Shown: positions 26,979 to 37,300 of the stretch, one piece after another
Numbering within the stretch: the first letter of the stretch is position 1
How the letters are laid out: every line of letters starts with the position of its first letter
Source: CAIWHR01 sp963779805
GTDB lineage: Bacteria; Pseudomonadota; Gammaproteobacteria; Burkholderiales; Casimicrobiaceae
Length of the DNA: 64,000 nt
Direction: 5' to 3'
NCBI GenBank assembly: GCA_963779805.1
Contig: CAVZZN010000002.1
Coordinates: forward strand, 62,001-126,000
Program-made: the position numbers and the translations under genes
The notes under the pieces: generated by a model
The model's database searches: none
Told to the model about the DNA's origin: nothing
Seen by the model: only the letters and a program-made list of their open reading frames with translations

Positions 26979-27770
26979 CTACTTCGTGACGTACGGCAGC
27001 AGGCGATCGAACTCGGTCTTGACCACCTGGTAGCACTCGCAGGACCGGCCTTCCAGGCCGGGTCGATCGATGACCGTGATCCTGCCGCGGCGGTAGCGGA
27101 TCAACCCGGCATCCTGCAGCTTGCCTGCGGCCTCGGTGACGCCTTCGCGGCGCACGCCGAGCATGTTCGCGATCAGCTCCTGCGTCATCGTGAGCTCGTT
27201 CGACGACAGGCGATCGAGGCTCAGCAGCAACCATCGACACAACTGCTGGTCGACGGAATGGTGCCGATTGCACACCGCCGTCTGTGCCATCTGGGTGATC
27301 AGCGCCTGGGTGTAGCGCAGCAGCAGGTGGAGCATCGGGCCGAAGCGGCCGAACTCGTTCTTGAGCAACTGGGCCTTCAGCCGGTAGCCGTAGCCCGCGC
27401 TTTGCACGACGGCGCGGCTGGGCGTGGTCTCGCCGCCCATGAAGAGCGATATGCCGAGGATGCCTTCGTTGCCGACGATGGCGATCTCGGCGGACGCCCC
27501 ATCCTCGAGGACGTACAGCAGGGAGACGATCGACGTCGTGGGGAAATAGACGTAGCGCAATTGCACCCCGGGCTCGTAGAGGACGTCACCGAGCTTCATC
27601 GGGATCAGCTCCAGGTGCGGCAAGAGGCGCTCGTATTCACCGGCCGGCAGCGCGTCGAGCAGGTGGTTCTGGCGGGGACTGTAGAGCGCCGACGCCGACG
27701 CGCGTGTCCGCGCCTTCGCCGGCGAAGGCGGTGCTTGCTCGATGCTGCGGCCCTGCGTTCCGGAGGTCAC
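26979..27770 (-). CDS. Crp/Fnr-superfamily regulator with C-terminal Cys motif, paralogue B
   Basis: A 263-residue protein related to the adjacent paralogue throughout: VYFPTTSIVSLLYVL, VGNEGILGISLFMGGE and helix-turn-helix IANMLGVRREGVTEAAGKL. The C-terminal SCECYQVVK again carries a Cys-X-Cys-Tyr. The N-terminal 35 residues are Ser/Ala/Arg-rich and may be disordered. It is intact. It is divergent from CsbD, and a conserved dyad lies between them. The effector is unknown. Proteins of this type are frequent in alpha- and betaproteobacteria and usually described only as Crp-like. Confidence 0.9.
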   Translation of the reverse strand: MTSGTQGRSIEQAPPSPAKARTRASASALYSPRQNHLLDALPAGEYERLLPHLELIPMKLGDVLYEPGVQLRYVYFPTTSIVSLLYVLEDGASAEIAIVGNEGILGISLFMGGETTPSRAVVQSAGYGYRLKAQLLKNEFGRFGPMLHLLLRYTQALITQMAQTAVCNRHHSVDQQLCRWLLLSLDRLSSNELTMTQELIANMLGVRREGVTEAAGKLQDAGLIRYRRGRITVIDRPGLEGRSCECYQVVKTEFDRLLPYVTK

Positions 27771-27858
27771 GACGACAGTCTAGGCCATCTTGGCGCTCCT
27801 GTGCGGTGGCGGACACAGGTGCGGCATCGCGGCCGTTCGGCGGGCCGCGCCGCGCGCG

Positions 27859-27881
27859 TACGTGCGCCAGCGTACAGACGC
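27859..27881. promoter_or_regulatory. Conserved dyad motif, copy 3
   Basis: GTACG and CGTAC flank TGCGCCAG, with the extension AGACG (core AGCG at 27869-27872). It lies between divergent paralogue B and csbD. A GATATA hexamer about 20 bp downstream could be the -10 element for csbD. Confidence 0.6.
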
Positions 27882-27957
27882 TGTGGAAGGGCCGGGATAT
27901 ACCTGCATGCACTTGCGGCCGGCAATGCGTCGGGCGAGCAGAACAAAGGAACACATC

Positions 27958-28182
27958 ATGAACTGGGACATCATCGAAGGCGACTGGAAGCAGTTCAAGG
28001 GGCACGTCAAGGAAAAGTGGGGCAAGCTCACCGACGACAAGCTCGAGGAGATCGCCGGCAAGCGCGAGCGCCTGGCCGGAGGCATCCAGGAAACCTACGG
28101 CATCACGAAAGATCAGGCAGAGGTGCAGGTCAAGGCCTTCGAAGCGCTGCACAAGGACTACGAGCCGACAGCTTCGGCTTGA
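27958..28182 (+). CDS. CsbD family stress-response protein
   Basis: A 74-residue acidic and basic helical protein starting MNWDIIEGDWKQFKGHVKEKWGKL, the classic CsbD-like repeat, with YGITKDQAEVQVKAFE at the C-terminus. CsbD proteins are strongly induced under general stress in many bacteria; biochemical role is unknown. The start is preceded by AAAGGAACACATC. It is followed by a 59-residue ORF, probably on the same transcript. Confidence 0.96.
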   Translation: MNWDIIEGDWKQFKGHVKEKWGKLTDDKLEEIAGKRERLAGGIQETYGITKDQAEVQVKAFEALHKDYEPTASA

Positions 28183-28246
28183 CCGCCGCCGCAGGGACCC
28201 GCCCGGCAATGGCCCGGCGGGCAACCGCAACATCACCTGAGATCAC

Positions 28247-28426
28247 ATGAAATCGATCCTCGATCCTTCGTTCCGATACACCGCAAGCTTCGATACCGAC
28301 GTCCGGAAGACATTCGCGAGAATCCGCCGCGAACGCTGCAACGACGCGAAGCAGGCGCTGCAGGCGAGCGCGGAGGCGCGCGTCAAGGTGTCGTCGATCG
28401 TCGGGAAGATCGTCGCAGCCCGGTAG
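28247..28426 (+). CDS. 59-residue basic protein downstream of CsbD
   Basis: The ATG at 28247 opens MKSILDPSFRYTASFDTDVR and then a Lys/Arg-rich segment (KTFARIRRER), ending VGKIVAAR with TAG at 28424-28426. It lies 64 bp after csbD on the same strand. Similar short proteins starting ILDPSFRY occur next to stress genes in related genomes, as I recall, which supports it being real. No function is known. Confidence 0.65.
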   Translation: MKSILDPSFRYTASFDTDVRKTFARIRRERCNDAKQALQASAEARVKVSSIVGKIVAAR

Positions 28427-28645
28427 CAGCAACGCTCCAGCCGGGGCGGCCGCCGCCGGGGCGCAACTGCGCCGGTCGTGCGACGTCGCGCGCACCGGAT
28501 CAGTACCACGCCGGCTCGACGTGCATCCCCGAACGCACGCGGCCGTCGCGTCGATCCGCTCACCCCACCACCGAATCCCGTTCGATCGACGACGCTGCCG
28601 CATCGCCGTCGAGTCTCTGTACGCGAACAACTCACAGGAGCAGCA

Positions 28646-29458
28646 ATGAATGCAACGTTGAGAACCGCGTTCGCGGTGGCCGGACTGGCCGTGGCCACGC
28701 AAGCGGTGGCGCAAGTCACCTTCTATGAGGATGAAGGCTTCCAGGGTCGGTCGTTCACGACCCAGAAGCAGGTCGGAAACTTCGAGCGCTATGGGTTCAA
28801 CGACCGAGCGTCGTCGGTCGTCGTGGCGCGCGACCGATGGGAAGTGTGCGACGACGCGCGCTTTGGCGGACGGTGTGTCGTTCTGCGGCCGGGCCGGTAC
28901 GCGTCACTCGCCGCCATGGGCCTGAACGACCGCGTTTCGTCGGTTCGCGCCGTGAGCAGGAACGCGCGCGTCGACGACGGCCGCTACGCGCCTGCTCGCG
29001 GTCGCCGGCTACGATTCGCACCGGCGCAACCACGAGCGCCTGTACGAGGCGAACGTCACGTCGGTGCGGGGCGTCATGGGATCGCCCGCGCAGCGATGCT
29101 GGGTCGAGCGCGAGCAGGTGGCGCAGGAGCGCGGCGGCCCCAATGTTCCGGCGGCGGTCGCCGGGGCAGTGATCGGCGGGATTCTCGGCCACCAGGTCGG
29201 GGGCGGGCACGGCAACGACATCGCGACGGCCGGCGGCGCGGTCGCTGGCGCGGCGATGGGCGCTCACATGGGCCGCGACGGCGGCGGACAGCAGATGTAC
29301 ATGCAGGATGTCCAGCATTGCGAAAACGCGGCCAGACCGGCCGGCCCGAATACTGGGACGTCGCGTACACCTTCCGCGGCGAGCAGCATCGCATGCAGAT
29401 GACGACCGCGCCCGGGAGCACCATCACCGTCAACGCGCAAGGCGAGCCGCGCGCATAG
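28646..29458 (+). CDS. Exported beta/gamma-crystallin and glycine-zipper protein (two frame breaks)
   Basis: Reconstructed as about 270 residues. A signal peptide (AFAVAGLAVATQAVA) is followed by a crystallin-like double Greek key (VTFYEDEGFQGRSFTT, WEVCDDARFGGRCVVLRPGRYASL), then a glycine-zipper membrane segment (AAVAGAVIGGILGHQVGGGHG), and a C-terminal domain with YWDVAYTFRGEQHRMQM. The frame breaks near 28990 and 29335; the second shift is in the opposite direction and fits a missing base. It resembles outer-membrane glycine-zipper proteins of the 17 kDa antigen type fused to a crystallin fold. Confidence 0.83.
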   Translation: MNATLRTAFAVAGLAVATQAVAQVTFYEDEGFQGRSFTTQKQVGNFERYGFNDRASSVVVARDRWEVCDDARFGGRCVVLRPGRYASLAAMGLNDRVSSVRAVSRNARVDDGRYAPARGRRLRFAPAQPRAPVRGERHVGAGRHGIARAAMLGRARAGGAGARRPQCSGGGRRGSDRRDSRPPGRGRARQRHRDGRRRGRWRGDGRSHGPRRRRTADVHAGCPALRKRGQTGRPEYWDVAYTFRGEQHRMQMTTAPGSTITVNAQGEPRA

Positions 29459-29492
29459 CGTCGACCGCCTCCTCGCCCGAGCGGGCCGCACC

Positions 29493-29664
29493 ATGCGTGC
29501 CGCATCGTCCTTCGCGACGACCATCCTGCTGATCGTAGTGATCCTGATGCTGGTGGGCGTCCTGCCGTGGGCCGCACGCCCGCAGCTGGGGTTACGCCCC
29601 CGGCGGCATCGTGGGCGTCGTCCTGCTGATCATCATCGTCCTGTTCCTCATGGGACGCCTGTAG
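29493..29664 (+). CDS. DUF3309 family small membrane protein, one frame break
   Basis: About 56 residues. MRAASSFATTILLIVVILMLVGVLP is followed, after a one-base break near 29582, by SWGYAPGGIVGVVLLIIIV with LFLMGRL at the end, the two-helix form of DUF3309. Function is unknown; these proteins often accompany CsbD and BON genes in stress islands, as here. Confidence 0.83.
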
Positions 29665-29706
29665 TACCGCGCTGTGACGGCGGAGCATTCACCAAAAGGA
29701 AACAGC

Positions 29707-30022
29707 ATGACCAACATCACCCGTAAATTGGCAATGATCGCCGGCGCGTTGTTCATCGCAACGGCACTGGGCTGTGCGTCGACTGCGCGGCAGGAGGGCA
29801 CCGGCGAATACATGGACGACAGCGTCATCACCGGCAAGGTCAAGACCGCGATCTTCGCAGGAGCCGACGCTGAAATCGGCCGAGATCAACGTCGAGACGT
29901 TCAAGGGCGTGGTCCAGTTGAGCGGCTTCGTGAGCTCGCAGGGCATGGAAGACAAGGCGGTCGACGTCGCCCGCAACGTGGGCGGCGTGAAATCGGTCAA
30001 GAACGACATGCGGGTCAAGTAA
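29707..30022 (+). CDS. BON-domain lipoprotein (OsmY-like), one frame break
   Basis: About 104 residues. A lipoprotein leader (FIATALGC, mature Cys at about 23) precedes one BON domain: DDSVITGKVKTAIF, then EINVETFKGVVQLSGFV and GVKSVKNDMRVK. The frame breaks near 29862 (GCAGGAGCC); one extra G explains it. BON domains bind phospholipid membranes; OsmY-type proteins respond to osmotic stress. The CsbD and DUF3309 neighbours fit an envelope-stress group. Confidence 0.87.
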
Positions 30023-30038
30023 GGCAACCGGTCGCCAC

Positions 30039-31260
30039 GTGACGGTTTCCGTTCCAGCACTGCCTCACGCCGCTCCCCGCACTGTCGCGGCGCCCGAGCA
30101 GGCGAGCCGGCGGAGCGACCGGGAGGCTGCGGTCGAGATCGGGTTCCTCACGGTCCGGGCGTGCGCACGGTGGTCGATGCGCGGGGCATTGCGCTCGCGA
30201 GTTCTCGCGGCACTCGCCTGCGTGTTCGCGCTTTCGTGGGCGCAGACGCTGATCGTGCCGCTGCTGCTGGGCGTCTTCATCACCTATACCCTCAATCCGT
30301 TCGTCACCTGGCTGGAGTCGATCAGGATCCCGCGTGTGTTCGGCACCATGATCGTGATGGCAAGCGTGATCGGCGCGCTCGGCTCGGGCACGTACTCGTT
30401 GCGCGGAGAGATGCAGACGATCGTCGAGCAGTTGCCCCAGGCGCCGACCAAGTTCACGACCGGGGCTCGCGCGCTTGCGCATCAGCCAGACCGACAATCT
30501 GAAGAAGATGCAGACGCGCGGCGACCGAGGTCGAAAAGGCGACGCTGCAGGCGACGGGGAGTGCCACGGCTGCGCGGCAGGCGGCGACGCACGTCGTCGT
30601 CGACCAGCCCACGTTCAAGATGACCGATTTTCTATGGGCGAGCTCGATCGGCGCCATCGGCGCGCTGGGCAGGCCGCCATGGTCGTGTTTCTCGTGTTCT
30701 TCCTGCTGATCGGCGGCGATACGTTCAAGCGCAAGCTGGTGCGGCTGACCGGGCCGTCGCTATCGAAACGCAAGATCACCGTCCACATGCTCGACGACAT
30801 CAACGACTCGATTCAGAAGTACATGTTGATGCTGCTCGCGACCAATCTGTCTGGTCGCGCTGCTGACCTGGGCCGCGTTGGCGTGGATCGGACTCGACAA
30901 CGCAGGAGCATGGGCGGTCGCCGCCGGGCTCCTGCACATCGTGCCTTACCTCGGCCCCGGCGTCACCGCGATCGCGATCGGGATGGCGGCCTTCATGCAG
31001 TTCGAATCGTTCGGAACGGCCTGCTCGTCGCGGCAGCGTCGCTCGCGATCGCCACCGTCGTCGGAACGTTCGTCACGACCTGGATGACGGGCCGCATCGC
31101 GAACATGAATGCCGCCGCGGTGTTCATCTCCCTGCTATTCTGGGGCTGGATCTGGGGCGTGTGGGGAATGCTGCTGAGCGTTCCTCTCATCGTCATCGCC
31201 AAGGTCATCTCGCAGCACGTCGAGCAGCTGCACCCGGTGGCCGAGTTGCTGGGCGAGTGA
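30039..31260 (+). CDS. AI-2E family transporter (PerM/TqsA-like), about five frame breaks
   Basis: About 405 residues when rejoined; GTG start. Conserved parts appear in order: VPLLLGVFITYTLNPFV; EVEKATLQATG; VVFLVFFLLIGGDTFKRKLVRL; IGLDNAGAWAVAAGLLHIVPYLGPGVTA; VFISLLFWGWIWGVWGMLLSVPLIVIAKVI. Breaks fall near 30470, 30515, 30665, 30855 and 31015, in both directions. It is an inner-membrane permease; members export autoinducer-2 or act as Na/H antiporters, and the substrate here is unknown. The stop lies 82 bp before the glucan synthase. Confidence 0.85.
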
Positions 31261-31342
31261 CGCTTTTGATGGCCTGCATCCGCCCCGACGGGCCGCGGAG
31301 CGCACCGCGGCTCGCGATCGCAACAGGACCGGGACAACGCAC

Positions 31343-34300
31343 TTGGCGGCAAGCAGTCCATCGATCTTCGGGCATCTGACCCAATTCAGGACGCGCCTGC
31401 GCACCGCGGGTCGGGCGCAACGGCCGGTCGTCGAGGAGCCGCCGCTCCGGTCGGAACTCTTCAGTGCCGACCAGATGGAGCGCTACGGCAGGACGCTCGC
31501 CGAGGCGCATCGGGTCACGCCCGCCAGGACGCGGGACCAGCTCCTTCCGCGGTTGGCCGAGAACGAGACCGTGCTGATCGATGTCGTCGGCCGCCTGACG
31601 ACCGCGGTATCGGAGAACCACCGCATCAGTCCGGCCGGCGAGTGGCTGCTCGACAACTTCCACCTGATCGACGAGCAGATCAGGACGGCCAAGCGGCACC
31701 TGCCGCGCGGCTACAGCCGGGAGCTGCCGCGCCTTGCCATCGGCCCCTCCGCCGGCCTGCCTCGCGTGTACGACATCGCGCTGCGAGACGATTTCGCACG
31801 GCGACGGCCGGGTCGACGCCGAGAGCCTGTCCCGCTTCGTCGTCGCCTACCAGTCGCGTGACCACGCTGAAGCTGGGCGAGCTGTGGGCCATTCCGATCA
31901 TGCTGCGCCTGGCGCTGATCGAAAATCTGCGCCGCGTCGGCGTGCGCATTGCCGCCGGCATGGTGGAGCGCGACCTCGCCAACAGCTGGGCCGACCGGAT
32001 GATGGAAACCGCGGAGCGGGATCCAAAGAGCCTCATCGTGGTCATCGCGGACATGGCGCGCTCGGCCCCGCCGATGGGAAGCGCATTCGTGGCGGAGCTC
32101 ACGCGCCGCTTGCAGGGACAAAGCACCCCATTGGCGCTCGCGCTGACGTGGATCGAGCAGTGGCTTGCGGAATCGCATTTCACCATCGAGCAGCTGGTGC
32201 AGGTGGAGAACCAGCAACAGGCGTCGGACCAGGTGTCGATCAGCAACAGCATCGGCAGCCTGCGCTTCCTCGGCGCGATCGACTGGCGCGAGTTCGTCGA
32301 GGACACCAGCGTTGTCGAGGGACTGCTGCGGCAGGATCCGCTGGGTGTCTATCCGGCGATGGACTTCGCGACCCGCGACCGTTATCGCCACGCGACCGAA
32401 CGCATCGCCAAGGAGGGGCGCCTCACCGAGGCGGAGGTCGCCGCCAAGGCGATCGAGCTGGCGCGAGCAAGCGTGGTCGGCGCGGGCGGCGACGACCGGG
32501 CGCGACATGTCGGCTTCTATCTCATCGACAGCGGGCGTGCCGGCGCTCGAGCGCGCCGCCGCGGTCAAGCCTTCCGTCGTCGCGCCATGAGCAGCGTCGG
32601 CCGACGGTTCCCGCTCTTCTTCTACCTTGGCGCGATCGCGGTCATCACGGGGGCGTTCACCGCCATGCTCGCCGCGAGCGCCCATGCCGCCGGAGCAGGC
32701 ACGCAGATCCTGGCGGTGGTCGTGGCACTTGCGCTGGTTGCCACCAGTCAGTTCGGCGGTGACGATCGTCAACTGGCTCGCGACGTTGCTGGTGGCGCCG
32801 CGCGCGCTGCCGCGCTCGATTTCTCCGCGGGCGTCTCGGCGAAGGCGCGCACGCTCGTGGTGGTTCCCACCATGCTCACCAGCGCTCGCAACGTCGGGGA
32901 GCTCGTCGAGGCGCTGGAAGTGCGGTTTCTCGCCAATCGCGACGCGCATCTGCACTTCGGATTGCTGACCGATTTTGCGGATGCGCCTGCTGAATCGCTC
33001 CCGCGGACGAGCCGCTGCTTCGTCTCGGCCGAGTCGCGGATCGAAGAGCTCAATCGGAAGTACGGGCCGGCCGCGCCATCAGCGGACGCCAGACCGCCGG
33101 TCCGGGTGCCGACCGACGATTCCACCGAGGGCAGCATCTTCTATCTGTTCCACCGCCCTCGACGCTGGAACGCGGAGGCACGGATCTGGATGGGCCACGA
33201 GCGCAAGCGCGGCAAGCTCGGCGACCTCAACTCGCTGTTGCGCGGAGGTCACTTCGGACCGGTTCTCCCTCGTCGTCGGTGCAGACGCGAGATCCTCGCG
33301 CAGGTCAAGTACGTGATTACGCTCGATACCGACACGCAACTGCCGCGCGACGCGGCGCGACAGTTCGTCGGCGCCATGGCACACCCGCTGAATCGACCCC
33401 GCTTCGACGAGACCGGGAAACACCCGGGCAGGGAAGTGGTGACGTCGGGTTATGGAATCCTGCAGCCGCGCGTGTCCGTGAGCCTGCCCGGCAGCCAACC
33501 GGTCGTGGTACGCGCGCCTGCACGGCGGCGACGCGGGCATCGACCAGTACACGCGCACTGTTTCGGACGTCTACCAGGATGTATTCGGTGAAGGCTCGTT
33601 CATCGGCAAGGGGATCTACGACGTCGATGCATTCGAGCGGGCGCTCAAGGGGCGCTTCCCGGCCAACCGCATCCTCAGCCACGATCTGCTGGAGGGCTGC
33701 TACGCCCGCGCCGGTCTCCTCTCCGACGTCGAGCTGTTTGAAGAGTTTCCTGCACGCTATAGCGCTGACGTAGCGCGCCGGCGGCGCTGGATCCGCGGCG
33801 ACTGGCAGCTCGTGGGATGGCTGCGGCGGCGGGTCGGAGGGGGCCGACGGCGCGCCGCGAACCGAATCCACTCTCGATGCTGTCGCAATGGAAGCTGTTC
33901 GACAACCTTCGCCGCAGTCTCGTCCCGGTGGCGCTCACGTCCTCTGCTGCTCGGGTGGATCGTCGTTGGCACCCGCGTGGCTCTGGACCGCGGTCGTGCT
34001 CGGCAGTGCTCCTGGTGCCGTCGCTCATCGCGGCGTCTGTCCGATCTCGCCAGCAAGCCGGCCGAGATGTCCATCGCACAACATCTGGCGGCGGTCGGGC
34101 AGTCAGCGCGCCGGCATGTGATGCAGGCGCTGCTCGCGCTCGCGTTGCTGCCGTACGAGTCGTTCTTCTGCCTCGATGCGATCGTGCGCACGATCGGGAG
34201 GATGCTGTTCACGCACCAGCGCCTGCTGGAATGGAATCCCTCGATGCGACGTGAATCGAGCGCTGGAGGGAAGCGGCCGCACGGGCCTGCGCGCGAGCTA

Positions 34301-37300
34301 TCGAGCGATGGCGATCGCCCCCTTCGTCGCTGCCGCGGCGTGGGCGAGCCTGACCATCCTCCATCCCGCGCTGCTGGCCCTGGCGGGTCCGATCCTGCTG
34401 CTCTGGGGGGCATCGCCCGCCATCGCGTGGTGGGTGAGCCGTCCGCTACCGCGGCGCAGCGCCCAGCTCACGGCGGACCAGACTCGCTTCCTGCGCAGGA
34501 TGGCGCGCAGGACGTGGGCCTATTTCGACACGTACGTCGGTCCGGACGACCACTGGCTGCCCCCCGACAACGTGCAGGAAGCGCCCCTCGCCAAAGTCGC
34601 GCATCGGACGTCGCCCACCAACATGGGACTCGCGCTGCTCGGCGAATCTGGCGGCGCACGACTTCGGCTACGTGTCGACGGGGCAACTGGTCGTACGCAC
34701 GACGAATGCCCTGCGCAGCATGGAATCGCTGGAGCGATATCGGGGACACTTCTACAACTGGTACGACACCGAGACGCGACTGCCCCTCGCTCCCCTGTAT
34801 GTCTCGACGGTGGACAGCGGCAACCTCGCGGGGCACCTGCTGACGTTGCGACCCGGCCTCACCGCGCTTGGGGACGCGCCCATCCTCAACCCGCGCTGGC
34901 TGGAGGGCGCCCGCGACGCATTCTCGATTCTGACCGACACCGTCGGCACGGCGCCCGCCGCGCGCCGTCGTGCAATTGGGAACGTTGCTGGAAGCGGCGG
35001 AGCGTTCCCCACCCGCAACCCTCGTGGACGCGTGGGAGCGGGTGCAGGAGGTGACGGCAGTGCGCGGCCGAGGTGCTCGCGCACTTCACCGCCGGCGGTT
35101 CCACCGACTCCGGGACCGACGCCGCCTTCTGGGCCCGGGCGCTGGCGACGCAATGCGCGGACATTCGTGATGACCTGATCTCTCTCGCGCCGTGGCTGGA
35201 GCTCGCGGGCGCGGGCGGAGCAGGTTCCGGTCTTGCGGGCGCGAACGGCATCCCCACGCTGCGCGAAGTTGCGGCGCTCGGCACACCTGCGCCGCGGATG
35301 ACCGAACACGCGCGCGAAGCCACTCCGACGGCCGAAGGGCGCGATTCGCACAGCGCTCTGCAGCGTCTGATTGCGCTGGGTGCGCAGCGCGCAGCGGCAA
35401 GAATGGTCACGCTCGACCGGCTCGTGATGCAGGCGGGGGCGCTGGCCGAGATGGATTACGACTTCCTGTTCGACAAGGTGCGTCGCCAGTTGGTGATCGG
35501 CTTCAACGTCAAGGAACTCCGCTGCGACGCGAGCTATTACGACTTGCTCGCATCGGAGGCGCGATTGTGCAATTTCATCGCCATTGCGCAGGGCAAGCTG
35601 CCGCAGGAAAGCTGGTTCGCGCTGGGGCGGCTGCTCACCTCGGCCGGCGGAGAGCCGGTCCTGCTGGCGTGGAGCGGCTCGATGTTCGAGTACCTCATGC
35701 CGCTCCTGGTGATGCCGACCTACGAGAACACGTTGCTCGATCAGACGTATGTGGCCGCGGTGGAGCGACAGATCGAGTATGGGCGGCAACGCGGTGTTCC
35801 CTGGGGGATGTCGGAGTGCGGCTACAACACGGTCGATGTCCACTCCAATTACCAGTACCGCGCCTTCGGGGTTCCCGGGCTGGGCCTGAAACGCGGACTC
35901 GCCGCGGATCTGGTGGTTGCGCCCTACGCGTCGGCCCTCGCGCTGATGGTGGCTCCGGAAGCGGCGTGCCTCAACCTGCAGCGTCTCGCCGGCGGCGGGT
36001 TGGCCGGCAACCTGGGCTTGTTCGAGGCCATCGACTACACGCCGTCGCGGCAACGTCGCGGGGAATCGAGCGCGGTGGTCCGATCGTACATGGCACACCA
36101 CCAGGGCATGAGTCTGCTTGCCTACGCCTACGTGCTGCTGGGGCGACCGATGCAGGCGCGCTTCGAGTCGGACCCGCTCTTTCAGGCCACATTGCTTCTG
36201 CTTCAGGAGCGCGTCCCGCGAGCCACGTTGTTTCATCCGCATCCCGCCGATGTCTCCGCCGTGCGCATTGCAGGGGCCGGTGCGGAGTTGCCGGTGCGCG
36301 TGCTGGCCAGTCCGGACACCGCGATCCCGGAGGTGCACTTGCTGTCGAACGGCCGCTACCACGTCATGGTCACGAATGCCGGAGGCGGCAGCAGTCGCTG
36401 GAAAGACCTGGCCGTGACCCGGTGGCGCGAAGACACCACGTCCGACAATTGGGGCACCTTCTGCTATCTGCGCGACGAGGCAAGCGGCGAGTTCTGGTCG
36501 ACGGCATACCAGCCGACGGGGAAGCAGGCGGATCGCTACGAAGCGATCTTCTCGGAGGGCCGGGCGGAGTTTCGACGCAAGGATTTCGATCTCGAGACGC
36601 ATACCGAGATCGTGGTTTCGCCGGAAGACGACATCGAGCTCCGCCGGGTCCACATCACCAATCGGTCGCGGACCGCGCGGACGCTGGACGTGACGAGCTA
36701 TGCCGAGGTGGTCCTCGCGCCGGCGGCCGCGGACGCGCTGCATCCGGCATTCAGCAACCTGTTCGTCCAGACCGAGATCGTCCCGGGGCGAGGCGCCATT
36801 CTTTGCACCCGTCGGCCGCGCTCCCTCGAGGAGCAGGTGCCGTGGATGTTCCATCTGATGACCACGCACGGCGCAGAGGCCGGCGAGATTTCGTGCGAGA
36901 CCGACCGCAGGCGATTCATCGGGCGCGGCGCTAGCGTGGCGGAACCCATCGCGATGACGCTCCCCGGTGCGCTGACGGGCACCGAGGGTTCGGTGCTGGA
37001 TCCGATCGTCGCGATCCGCCATCGCCTCACCATCGACGCCGGAGCCACGGCGACGATCGACGTGGTTTCGGGCGCTGCCGAGACGCGGGACGCCGTGCTC
37101 CATCTCGTCGACAAGTACCAGGATCGCCGTCTCGCGGATCGCGTGTTCGAGCTGACGTCCACGCACAGCCAGGTCGTGCTGCGGCAACTCAACGCCACCG
37201 AGGCCGATGCGCAGCTCTACGGACGCCTCGCAGGCTCGGTGATCTTTGCCAACGCCTCGTTGCGGGCCGCCGCGAGCGTGCTGGTGAGAAACCGTCGGGG

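Noticed and set aside
25100..28000. FNR boxes (TTGAT-N4-ATCAA) near fnr and the cytochromes
   Set aside because: No convincing match was found; the TTGACC at 6981 is a -35 element, not an FNR half site.
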